The translations under genes and the position numbers were made by a program. Positions 16,040-22,604 of a stretch of 22,617 bases of DNA are shown here, piece by piece. The stretch lies in NCBI GenBank assembly GCA_041745765.1, contig JBGTIH010000028.1, forward strand, positions 1 through 22,617. Reading direction: 5' to 3'. The notes under the pieces are model-generated. The model worked only from the letters and a program-made list of their open reading frames with translations, was not told where the DNA came from and did no database searches. The stretch comes from JAHCHG01 sp041745765 (lineage in GTDB: Bacteria > Acidobacteriota > Blastocatellia > Pyrinomonadales > Pyrinomonadaceae). Each line of letters begins with the position of its first letter. Position 1 is the stretch's first letter.

Positions 16040-16421
16040 GCTGTTTATTTCTTAGACGCTTTTTCTTTTTCTTATTATTATCGTTGCGCCGTTTTCGCGG
16101 TTTTTTGATTGTCGCCAATTCTTCGTGTCTTGTTTTCAGCAAAAGGCTCAAATGCTGATGCGATAAGCCGAGAAGAAGAGCCGCTTTTGTTACCGCGCCG
16201 TTTGTTTCCTTGAGAGCTTGAGATATAAATCCGGCTTCAAACTTCAAAACCTCTTTGCTCAAAGAAAAATTTTCCCAATCAATTTTCATTTCGGGCGTTT
16301 GATTTTCACCATTTTCCTCCGCGTTTGAAATCTGAGTTTCAGCCGAAGGTTCGATTTTTTCTGAAACCGGTTTCGGTGTTTTTTTGTTAAGTTCTTTTTT
16401 TTGTTTTTTAGGCAAAGTCAT
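16023..16421 (-). CDS. Small Fis-type helix-turn-helix DNA-binding protein
   Basis: 132 residues. Lys/Glu-rich disordered N-terminus (1-55), a Fis/NtrC C-terminal type HTH at about 57-103 (FEAGFISQALKETNGAVTKA, ALLLGLSHQHLSLLLKTRH) and a very basic tail (105-132, KKPRKRRNDNNKKKKKRLRN). The HTH is the type normally found at the end of sigma-54 activators, but there is no AAA+ or receiver domain, so this is an orphan DNA-binding module. GAGG 8 bases before ATG supports the start. It may be a local transcription factor or nucleoid-type protein; target unknown. It lies downstream of the glutaminyl cyclase gene on the same strand with a 229-base gap. Confidence 0.88.
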   Translation of the reverse strand: MTLPKKQKKELNKKTPKPVSEKIEPSAETQISNAEENGENQTPEMKIDWENFSLSKEVLKFEAGFISQALKETNGAVTKAALLLGLSHQHLSLLLKTRHEELATIKKPRKRRNDNNKKKKKRLRNKQQKNQG

Positions 16422-16558
16422 TTTTGTTTCCTCTTTGAAAAAGTAATTAAAAACTCCGGCAAGTGGGAAAAATCAATATCTCAGATAAGTATTAAAATCA
16501 GCGGTTCGGCAAAATATTTAGCTTCGTTTGATTTTTGCGTCGTCTTTATATTCAAACA

Positions 16559-16606
16559 TATTTTTTCTTTTTTCAAAACCGGGATTCGGGTAAAAAAGAA
16601 AAAATA
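16559..16606 (-). terminator. 15-bp perfect A/T hairpin downstream of the glutaminyl cyclase gene
   Basis: TATTTTTTCTTTTTT (16559-16573) is the exact complement of 16592-16606, with an 18-base loop holding a CCG/CGG mini-stem. It lies 45 bases after the cyclase stop and 138 bases before the HTH start on the - strand. It could act as a terminator or mRNA 3' stabiliser for the three-gene unit, but the stem is A/T only apart from one pair. The rest of the 229-base gap shows nothing I recognise. Confidence 0.5.
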
Positions 16607-16650
16607 CAAATATTTAATGCAATTTTCTATGAAAAACACATTAAACGAAT

Positions 16651-17523
16651 TTATTTTTGAATCAATTTGATCTCAAAAAGATTTTTCCATCTTTTTCCGG
16701 TAACAAAAATTCTTCCGGTTGCTTCGTCGTAAGCAATGCCGTTAAGAGTTTTTTCACCGCCGTAATCTTGCGGTGAAATGTTTGCTAAATCAATCCAGCC
16801 GATGACTTTTCCGTTTTCGGGACTTATTCGTGCAATATAATTCGGTTTGCCGATATTCGGCAGACGTCCTTGCGTTGTGCCGGTTTCGGTTTCTTCGGAA
16901 TGCCAGATATTTGCCCAGATTTCGCCGTTGATATATTCGAGTTCGTTCAGCAAAAACAGAGGTTTGCCGTTTTCCTGCATTACCGGAACGGTGCGGACGA
17001 TATTAAATGTTTCGGGATCGAGAAATTTGATGATGTGCGTTCCGTCGCTCATTATCAGATTTGTGCCGTCGTCGGTCAATCCCCAACCTTCGCCCTGATA
17101 GCGCAATTCTTTGATCTTGTTAAAATTCAAATCATAAACAAAAGCCGTATTTTCTTGCCACGTTACCTGATAAATCTTGTCGTTTAGAATCGTCATTCCT
17201 TCGGCAAAGAATTGGTCCGGAATATCTATTTTCTGCAAAACTTTTCCGGTTTCGAGTTCAACTTTCCGCAAACTCGATTCGCGGTAATTGCCCGTGCTTT
17301 CAAACAAAAAACCATTATGAAAAACAAGCCCTTGCGTAAAGGCTTTCGGATCGTGTTTAAATGTGTTGACGATTTCGTAAGTGTACACAGGCACATTTGA
17401 AGCAAGTTTTTTTTCGGTAGAATCGGCTTTGTTGGCAGTAATCCGACTGACGTTTGCCGAATCCGTTTTAGTATCGCAAGCCAGAGTAAAAACTACTACT
17501 AAAATTATAAAATAAATTTGCAT
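16651..17523 (-). CDS. Glutaminyl-peptide cyclotransferase (plant-type QC fold), probable lipoprotein
   Basis: Converts N-terminal glutamine of exported peptides to pyroglutamate, protecting them from aminopeptidases. 290 residues. N-terminus MQIYFIILVVVFTLAC is a signal peptide with likely lipidated Cys16 (the box is slightly atypical, TLAC). The five-bladed propeller family (Glu_cyclase_2) is shown by FKHDPKAFTQGLVF, FLFESTGNYRESSLRKVE, FFAEGMTILNDKIYQVTW, GEGWGLTDDGTNLIMSDGT, LNELEYINGEIWANIWHSEE and LNGIAYDEATGRIFVTGKRW. After NIWH there is an insertion of about 16 residues (Thr/Gly-rich) before YIARISP that I do not recall from typical members. Its ATG is 4 bases after the stop of the upstream DsbA-like gene, so the two are surely cotranscribed. 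Confidence 0.93.
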   Translation of the reverse strand: MQIYFIILVVVFTLACDTKTDSANVSRITANKADSTEKKLASNVPVYTYEIVNTFKHDPKAFTQGLVFHNGFLFESTGNYRESSLRKVELETGKVLQKIDIPDQFFAEGMTILNDKIYQVTWQENTAFVYDLNFNKIKELRYQGEGWGLTDDGTNLIMSDGTHIIKFLDPETFNIVRTVPVMQENGKPLFLLNELEYINGEIWANIWHSEETETGTTQGRLPNIGKPNYIARISPENGKVIGWIDLANISPQDYGGEKTLNGIAYDEATGRIFVTGKRWKNLFEIKLIQK

Positions 17524-17527
17524 ATCG

Positions 17528-18856
17528 TTATTTTTTCAACGCTTTATCAATCGCCTCTTTAAAACTTTGGATGGAAAGAGTTCGCACCTTTACACCGTTG
17601 ACAAAAATTGTCGGTGTTGCGCTGACGCCATATTTTTTTCCGTCCGCCAGATCTTTCCTGACTTCGGCGGCGAGCTTTTCGCTTTCCATATCCAATTCGA
17701 ATTGCTTGAGATTCAATCCCAAATCCGCCGCGTATTTTTTCAATGATTCGTCGTCGAGCCGCGCTTGATTTCCGTACAAAATTTCGGTGTATTCAAAAAA
17801 TTTACCTTGCGAATGAGCGGCATTGGCGGCAAGCGCGGCGCGAAAAGCGTTTTTATGAATGTTCATCAAAGGAAAATCGCGCACGACAAATCTGACATTT
17901 TCGCCGTATCCGCCGATAACTTTTTTCAAAACCGGATGAACTGCGGCACACGCCGGACATTGAAAATCAGAAAACATTACGACCGTTACGGGAGCATTGG
18001 CATTGCCCAACGCCGGATTGTTTGCGGTCGAAATATTCTGCACGAAAGGCGCGGGTTCTTCCAGCAGAATTTTCGCGTTGTATTTGGAAAACAATTTTTT
18101 TATCAAATTATTTTCCAGTTGTTCGCGTTCTTCGTCGGAAAATTCGCGCATTTTATCGGTGATTTCGCGGGCAATCAAATCTCCCGGTGCGATATTCAGA
18201 GATTTCGCTTCGGCGGAAACCAACGTTTGAAACATCGTTTCATTGAGTTCGGCTTTGATCTGATCGTAAAAATCGGCTTCAAAATCAGAGATTTTCGGTT
18301 TGGCGAAATTGTCGAAATCCGCAACCGTAATTTTTTTGTTTCCGACATTTGCCAAAACGTCCGCTGCTTTTAAGTTTGCCGAATTAACATCTTTGCCGAG
18401 CGTGATTTTATGTTTCGCTTTAAGTTGCGTAAATAATTCGTCGTAGGCTTTCTGTTCGGGTTCGCGGCGCAGAAAAGCGACGATTTGCGGACGCACATCT
18501 TCCAGCGTCCGTTCGCCGATTTGGTCGCGGTTGACTTCATAAATCATTTTTATTTGATTTTCTTCCGGCGTCGGAATTTTGGCTGAAATCTCGTCTTCGA
18601 TAAGCTGTTCGACCGAAATTTTCCGCTCCATTGCTTCGGTTTCCAGAAGGACTTCGGTAATTTGCTCATTCAAAAGCGTTTTGCGTTTTTCGATAAGAGA
18701 TTTCGGGAAATTTACAAAAGTTTGCTGAACTCTTGAAGACAAATCTTTTGACGTGATTTTTATACCGGTCGCCGTTGCTAAAACTTTTTCAGCGTTTTGT
18801 GAAAATGCCGAAAACGAAAGAATCATTAAGCAAAAAATAATTAAAAAATATTTCAT
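17528..18856 (-). CDS. SurA-like chaperone region fused to DsbA-family thiol oxidoreductase
   Basis: 442 residues, far longer than DsbA (about 200). Signal peptide 1-20 (LMILSFSAFSQ). Residues 24-155 resemble the N-terminal chaperone region of SurA/PpiC-type isomerases (ITSKDLSSRVQQ, LLNEQITEVLLETEA), and residues 165-260 look like a second partial copy (NVGNKKITVADFDNF). No PPIase domain is present. Residues 280-442 are a DsbA-like thioredoxin domain: NPALGNANAPVTVVMFSDFQ, catalytic Cys300-Pro-Ala-Cys303, and the cis-proline at 415 in SATPTIFVNG. It would be exported and act on disulfides of secreted proteins while binding unfolded chains. No DsbB partner is seen. It lies 7 bases after the cobalamin-type binding protein gene. 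Confidence 0.9.
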   Translation of the reverse strand: MKYFLIIFCLMILSFSAFSQNAEKVLATATGIKITSKDLSSRVQQTFVNFPKSLIEKRKTLLNEQITEVLLETEAMERKISVEQLIEDEISAKIPTPEENQIKMIYEVNRDQIGERTLEDVRPQIVAFLRREPEQKAYDELFTQLKAKHKITLGKDVNSANLKAADVLANVGNKKITVADFDNFAKPKISDFEADFYDQIKAELNETMFQTLVSAEAKSLNIAPGDLIAREITDKMREFSDEEREQLENNLIKKLFSKYNAKILLEEPAPFVQNISTANNPALGNANAPVTVVMFSDFQCPACAAVHPVLKKVIGGYGENVRFVVRDFPLMNIHKNAFRAALAANAAHSQGKFFEYTEILYGNQARLDDESLKKYAADLGLNLKQFELDMESEKLAAEVRKDLADGKKYGVSATPTIFVNGVKVRTLSIQSFKEAIDKALKK

Positions 18857-18863
18857 ATCTGTT

Positions 18864-19814
18864 TTAATCGCTGTATTTTATCAAATCTTTCGGAATTCGC
18901 ACAGCTTCGCTTTTTGCGGCTTTTCCGAAAATTTCGGGATGAAAGATTTTTGCCAGAATTTCCGCTCCGTCAACGACGCGCGGCGCGGGACGCGAAAAAT
19001 ACGAACTTGCGTCCAAAGCCCAGATTTCTTCATTTTGAAAAGCCGGAATTTCGCGGAAAAAGGGCGGAAAAACCGTGTTCGGCAATTGCCGCAAAATGTC
19101 TCTAATGTAATAACCGCACGGAACTAAAACCAAAATCTCGGGTTTTGATTCGTAAATTTCTTCAAAAGTTGTCGTTACGCTCTTTTCGCCGGTCTTTCCG
19201 AGCAGACAAATTCCGCCCGCGATTTCGACCTGTTCGGGTGTCCAATGTCCGGGCGCGAACGGCGGTTCGAGCCATTCGAGCATAAAAATTTTGGGTTTTG
19301 AATTTTGAATTTTGAATTTTTTACTGATTTTATCTAAACGATTTTGCAAGTCTTTAACGACCTTCTCGGCTTTTTCCGCGACGTTGCAGAGTTTTCCGAC
19401 GGTTTTGATATTTGAAAAAATATCGGCAATCGTATTCGGTTCGAGCGACACGACTTTTGCATCGGCGACATACATTTTGGCGGCTTTTTCGACGGTTTTA
19501 TAAGAAACCGCGCAGACTTCGCAAAGTTCCTGCGTGATTATCAAATCCGGTTTTAATTCGGCGAGCAGTTTTTCGTTCAAATTATAAATCGAACCGTGTC
19601 CGTCGAGATTTGAGCGGACGGCGTGGTCAATTTCCTTGCTCGACATAGTTTCGTGCGAAATCCGGCTACTTGTTAAATGCGGAAGATTTTCAATCGAAGC
19701 CGGAAAATCGCATTCATGCGTGATTCCGACAAGATTTTCCTCCAAGCCGAGAGCGCAGACGATTTCAGTTGCCGACGGCAAAAGGGAAATGATTCTTAAA
19801 TGTTTTTCAGACAT
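18864..19814 (-). CDS. Cobalamin-type (BtuF-like) substrate-binding protein without signal peptide
   Basis: 316 residues of the helical-backbone metal/vitamin-binding superfamily: RIISLLPSATEIVCALGLEE at the start, GITHECDFP, LKPDLIITQELCEVCAVS, WLEPPFAPGHWTPEQVEIAGG and RPAPRVVDGAEI. These are the features of the BtuF-like subgroup. No signal peptide is present (MSEKHLRIIS leads straight into the fold), so it is either cytoplasmic or exported unusually. No BtuC/BtuD transporter gene is adjacent. Residues about 166-175 (KFKIQNSKPK) correspond to 7-bp repeat DNA and look like an insertion. First gene of the - strand unit with the DsbA-like and cyclase genes. The ligand is uncertain. Confidence 0.9.
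   Translation of the reverse strand: MSEKHLRIISLLPSATEIVCALGLEENLVGITHECDFPASIENLPHLTSSRISHETMSSKEIDHAVRSNLDGHGSIYNLNEKLLAELKPDLIITQELCEVCAVSYKTVEKAAKMYVADAKVVSLEPNTIADIFSNIKTVGKLCNVAEKAEKVVKDLQNRLDKISKKFKIQNSKPKIFMLEWLEPPFAPGHWTPEQVEIAGGICLLGKTGEKSVTTTFEEIYESKPEILVLVPCGYYIRDILRQLPNTVFPPFFREIPAFQNEEIWALDASSYFSRPAPRVVDGAEILAKIFHPEIFGKAAKSEAVRIPKDLIKYSD
19296..19316 (+). repeat. Three TTTTGAA heptads inside the BtuF-like coding region
   Basis: Exact units at 19296-19302, 19303-19309 and 19310-19316. On the coding (-) strand they encode part of KFKIQNSKPK, similar to IQNPKSK in the DUF512 protein. Confidence 0.9.
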
Positions 19815-19914
19815 AAATATAGTGAAAGCGAGTTTCAGTTTAATGTCAAATTTCTGTCAGCGGTCTTAAATCTTAAAATTTTTGTGGAAATCCTAAAAAG
19901 TAGGGAGATTAAAG

Positions 19915-19943
19915 TTAAAAATTTCGCTTCTTTTTTGTATAAT
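19915..19943 (+). promoter_or_regulatory. Sigma-70-type promoter for the VOC gene
   Basis: TTAAAA (19915-19920) and a perfect TATAAT (19938-19943), 17-base spacing. The start codon is 64 bases beyond the -10 box, and AGG at 19993-19995 may serve as ribosome binding site. Confidence 0.6.
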
Positions 19944-20007
19944 CCGGCGTGAATTTTTCTTTAATCAGTTTAATTGATAAAATTAATTTGCGAGGAATTT
20001 TAACATT

Positions 20008-20370
20008 ATGAACGAAGAAAAAGACCTGCGATTTACGGGAACAGTAGATCATCTGGCGGTAAAATCGGACGATTTAACAAAAGATGTCGAAGAATATAAA
20101 CGGCTCGGTTTTTCGGTCGAAACGCTTTTTGATGATTGGGCGATGATGCGCGACGCGCACGGTTTCGGCATCGCGCTTTTGCCGCCTGAATCCAAACATC
20201 CGCCGCATATTGCCTTGAAAGTCGAAACGATGGAAGAACTCGAAAAAGCTGCCGAAAAAGAAAAACGCCCGATCAAACCGCATCGCGACGGAACTTCGTC
20301 ATTTTATACAAAAGGAGTCGGCGGTCAAATTGTCGAACTGATTTATTATCCGCCGGATTTTAAGAATTAG
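20008..20370 (+). CDS. VOC (glyoxalase/bleomycin-resistance fold) family protein
   Basis: 120 residues, one VOC module pair. Candidate metal ligands are His15 (TVDHLAVKSDD), His67 (PPHIALKV) and Glu110 (GQIVELIYY), the usual positions for this metal-dependent fold. Members include glyoxalases, dioxygenases and drug-binding proteins; nothing in the sequence selects one. Has its own promoter at 19915-19943. Stop codons of this gene and the convergent hpt gene are 16 bases apart in a T-rich gap. Confidence 0.9.
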   Translation: MNEEKDLRFTGTVDHLAVKSDDLTKDVEEYKRLGFSVETLFDDWAMMRDAHGFGIALLPPESKHPPHIALKVETMEELEKAAEKEKRPIKPHRDGTSSFYTKGVGGQIVELIYYPPDFKN

Positions 20371-20386
20371 TTTTTCGTTTTATTTT

Positions 20387-20959
20387 CTAGGCTAAGTCGG
20401 GATTTTTAACGACAGCTATAAACGGCAGATTGCGGTAGCGTCCCGCCGCGTCCAATCCGTAGCCGACGACGAATTTGTTCGGGATTTGAAAACCGCAGTA
20501 ATTGATTTTGAGTTCTTTTTTAATGCGAGGTTCGGGTTTATCGAGAAGCGTCGCGATTTTCAAGGAACTTGCGCCGCGCGAGCCTAAAATTTCCATCAGG
20601 CGAAAAAGCGTCAAGCCCGTGTCAACGATGTCTTCGCAGATAATCACGTCTTTGCCGCGAATCGGATTGGTTAAATCTTTAAGAATTTCCACATCGCCCG
20701 TCGAAACTGTGCCGTCTTTATAGCTCGAAACCGCCATAAAATCTATCTTCAACGGCAAATCAATCTCGCGGATCAAATCTGCCAGAAAAATGCAAGAACC
20801 TTTCAGAACGCCGACCATAACCAAGTCTTTGCTGGCATATTCGGCGGTAATTTGAGCGCCGAGTTCGGCGACCCGCGCTTTTATTTCTTCGGCGGAATAC
20901 ATTATTTCAAGGTTTGAATTATTAAATTCGGTAAAATTTTCGGCGGTCTGCGCTGACAT
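20387..20959 (-). CDS. hpt: Hypoxanthine phosphoribosyltransferase
   Basis: Purine salvage enzyme in the cytoplasm: joins hypoxanthine or guanine to PRPP to give IMP or GMP. 190 residues. Shows MVGVLKGSCIFLADL (PPi loop), SSYKDGTVSTGDV (flexible catalytic loop), PRPP-binding VIICEDIVDTGLTLFRL with Glu109, Asp110 and Asp113, and the base-binding KFVVGYGLDAAGRYRNLP. GGGAG at 20969-20973 gives a good Shine-Dalgarno for ATG 20959; the family core begins near MYSAEEI (ATG 20902), so the first 19 residues are an extension. Confidence 0.96.
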   Translation of the reverse strand: MSAQTAENFTEFNNSNLEIMYSAEEIKARVAELGAQITAEYASKDLVMVGVLKGSCIFLADLIREIDLPLKIDFMAVSSYKDGTVSTGDVEILKDLTNPIRGKDVIICEDIVDTGLTLFRLMEILGSRGASSLKIATLLDKPEPRIKKELKINYCGFQIPNKFVVGYGLDAAGRYRNLPFIAVVKNPDLA

Positions 20960-21038
20960 CTTTTTTTCTCCCGTGAATTTGATTGAAAAGGCTTTTGGAA
21001 ATACTATTTGAGGAAGCTTTAAACGTCAAACGATTGAA

Positions 21039-21107
21039 GGTTAAAAAGTGTAAATGTGAAAAAGTAAAAAAGTTTGATGGAATCGGAAAACTTTTTCACT
21101 TTTAACC
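21039..21107 (+). repeat. Imperfect inverted repeat upstream of the RpiB-like gene
   Basis: The stretch at 21039-21074 (GGTTAAAAAGTG... AAAAAGTTT) is complementary in blocks to 21087-21107 (AAACTTTTTCACTTTTAACC). It is low-complexity DNA with a 7-bp-like rhythm in the divergent hpt/rpiB region. Confidence 0.55.
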
Positions 21108-21132
21108 TTTTTAGCTTTTCAGCTTTAAAATT

Positions 21133-21903
21133 ATGTCAGAAAATAAAGAAGCCCGCGAGCGTGTCCGCGCTCTGGTCAAACAAGTTTTGGAAAATGTGCC
21201 GACGGAAGATGAACCGGAAACTCTGCCGAAGCGCGTTGTCGTCAATTCTTTGCAGGATAAAATTGACAAAGAATTTGACCGTGATGAATCGGCAAAGTCT
21301 TTAATCACAGAAGATGACCTGCGCGGTCTGGATGCAGGCGCGAAATTAAGAGTTGCGGAAAACGCCAAATTTACGCCGCTCGCTCAGGATATTGTCAATG
21401 AAAAAAAGATCGAATTAATTAAAAAACAAGCGCGGCGCGGCTCATCAAAAATCAACTCAATTGCGGTCGGCTGCGATCACGGCGGTTTTGAAACTAAACA
21501 AAAATTAAAAGATTTTTTAATTGATTCGGGTTTTCAAATCCGCGATTTCGGCACGCATTCGACGGATGCGGTTGATTATCCCGATTTTGCACACGCCGTC
21601 GCTCGTGCAGTTTCTGAAAAACAAACCGATGTCGGAATTATCATTGACGGCGCAGGAATCGGCAGCGCGATGACGGCGAATAAGGTTCCCGGAGTTCGTG
21701 CCGCCGCGTGTTATTCGGTTGCGCTGGCAAAAAACTCACGCCAGCATAACGGCGCAAATGTTTTGAGCTTGGGAAGCGGACAAAATTCGTTTGCGGAAAT
21801 AAAAGAAATCGTCGAAGCGTTTTTATCAAGCGATTTGACGGAAGAACGCCATAAAAAGCGTGTCAGAAAAATTAAAACAATCGAAAAGCAGTATAAAAGA
21901 TGA
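21133..21903 (+). CDS. RpiB/LacAB-family sugar-phosphate isomerase with N-terminal extension and altered active site
   Basis: 256 residues, against about 145-150 for RpiB. Residues 107-250 are the RpiB fold: GCDHGGFETKQKLKDFL, RDFGTHSTDAVDYPDFAHAV, ANKVPGVRAAACYSVALAK and SRQHNGANVLSLGS. At the catalytic position where E. coli RpiB has Cys66 in CGTGIG, this protein has Asp172 in IIIDGAGIGSAM, with Ala replacing Thr. Residues 1-106 are an added, charged region containing LITEDDLR (57-64) and FTPLAQDIVNEKKIEL (80-95), a pattern that recalls EutQ/EutT-type microcompartment proteins (my recollection, not a search). Isomerase activity on ribose 5-phosphate is therefore uncertain; another sugar phosphate is plausible. 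No Shine-Dalgarno at ATG 21133. Followed 30 bases later by the Uma2 gene. Confidence 0.9.
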   Translation: MSENKEARERVRALVKQVLENVPTEDEPETLPKRVVVNSLQDKIDKEFDRDESAKSLITEDDLRGLDAGAKLRVAENAKFTPLAQDIVNEKKIELIKKQARRGSSKINSIAVGCDHGGFETKQKLKDFLIDSGFQIRDFGTHSTDAVDYPDFAHAVARAVSEKQTDVGIIIDGAGIGSAMTANKVPGVRAAACYSVALAKNSRQHNGANVLSLGSGQNSFAEIKEIVEAFLSSDLTEERHKKRVRKIKTIEKQYKR

Positions 21904-21933
21904 TAAAATCTCTAACGTAGCGAGGTAAAAATT

Positions 21934-22578
21934 ATGGAAAATGTAACTGGCGAGATTTCGACTCAAACCGCTCCGCCGATTGTTTCTTCGGCAAAAATGA
22001 CTTACGAGGAATTTTTGCGTGAATATGACGGACAATATGCCGAATACGTTGACGGGGAAATAATTAGAGATATGTCAGTAACCGAAAAACACGATTTTTT
22101 AACTAACTATTTAATAACTGTCCTGACATTTTATATTTCAACCAAAAAATTGGGCAGAATTTGTAGCGAGCCATATCAAATGAAAATGACTTTCGGCGAC
22201 AAAACGAAAGGGCGCGAACCTGACATTTTCTTTATTGCGACAGAAAACTTTGATCGAATAAAAGAACAATACTTTGAAGGCGCGGCGGATTTGGTGATCG
22301 AAGTTATTTCGCCCGAAAGCATTGTCCGCGATACGCAGGATAAATTTGAAGAATACGAAGCGGCGGGAGTAAAGGAATATTGGATAATTGACCCGAACCG
22401 GCGAACGGTAATTTTTTACGGTTTCGATGAAGATGGAAAATACAAAATGCTGCCGATTTCCTCTGACGGAAGGTTTGAAAGTCTTGTAATCGAAGGACTT
22501 TGGATAAATACGAACTGGCTCTGGCAGGAAGAATTGCCGAATTTGTTGGATATTTTGAAAGAATGGAAATTAGTATAG
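21934..22578 (+). CDS. Uma2-family (DUF820) PD-(D/E)xK nuclease-fold protein
   Basis: 214 residues. Core features: MTYEEFLREYDG and YVDGEII near the N-terminus, REPDIFFI with Asp97, ADLVIEVISPES with Glu123, then DTQDKFEEYEAAGVKEYWIIDP. These are the restriction-endonuclease-like motifs of the Uma2 family, which is very expanded in cyanobacteria and some other phyla; most members have no known function. AGG at 21923-21925 supports ATG 21934. It lies 30 bases after the RpiB-like gene and may be in the same transcript. No cognate methyltransferase or toxin partner is nearby. Confidence 0.93.
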   Translation: MENVTGEISTQTAPPIVSSAKMTYEEFLREYDGQYAEYVDGEIIRDMSVTEKHDFLTNYLITVLTFYISTKKLGRICSEPYQMKMTFGDKTKGREPDIFFIATENFDRIKEQYFEGAADLVIEVISPESIVRDTQDKFEEYEAAGVKEYWIIDPNRRTVIFYGFDEDGKYKMLPISSDGRFESLVIEGLWINTNWLWQEELPNLLDILKEWKLV

Positions 22579-22604
22579 TTCAAAGTTCAAAGTTCAAAGT
22601 TCAA
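22577..22604 (+). repeat. Four AGTTCAA heptads after the Uma2 gene
   Basis: Exact 7-bp units at 22577-22583, 22584-22590, 22591-22597 and 22598-22604, starting in the Uma2 stop codon. The array may continue in variant form past 22605; the window ends at 22617. Confidence 0.95.

Noticed and set aside
16401..16670. 89-residue open frame spanning the HTH/cyclase gap
   Set aside because: It overlaps ends of two real genes, crosses the A/T hairpin and encodes low-complexity Lys/Phe sequence.
17765..18373. 202-residue open frame antisense to the DsbA-like gene
   Set aside because: No ribosome binding site or recognisable domain; Phe/Arg/Asn-rich shadow of the coding strand.
19844..19849. Perfect TTGACA on the - strand upstream of the BtuF-like gene
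   Set aside because: No -10 box at 16-18 bases; TATATT is about 22 bases away and almost touches the start codon.
21133..22578. Bacterial microcompartment locus
   Set aside because: The RpiB extension hints at it, but no shell protein, aldehyde dehydrogenase or other microcompartment gene is in the window.
21934..22578. Uma2 protein as part of a restriction or defence system
   Set aside because: No methyltransferase, helicase or toxin partner is adjacent; Uma2 genes commonly occur singly.
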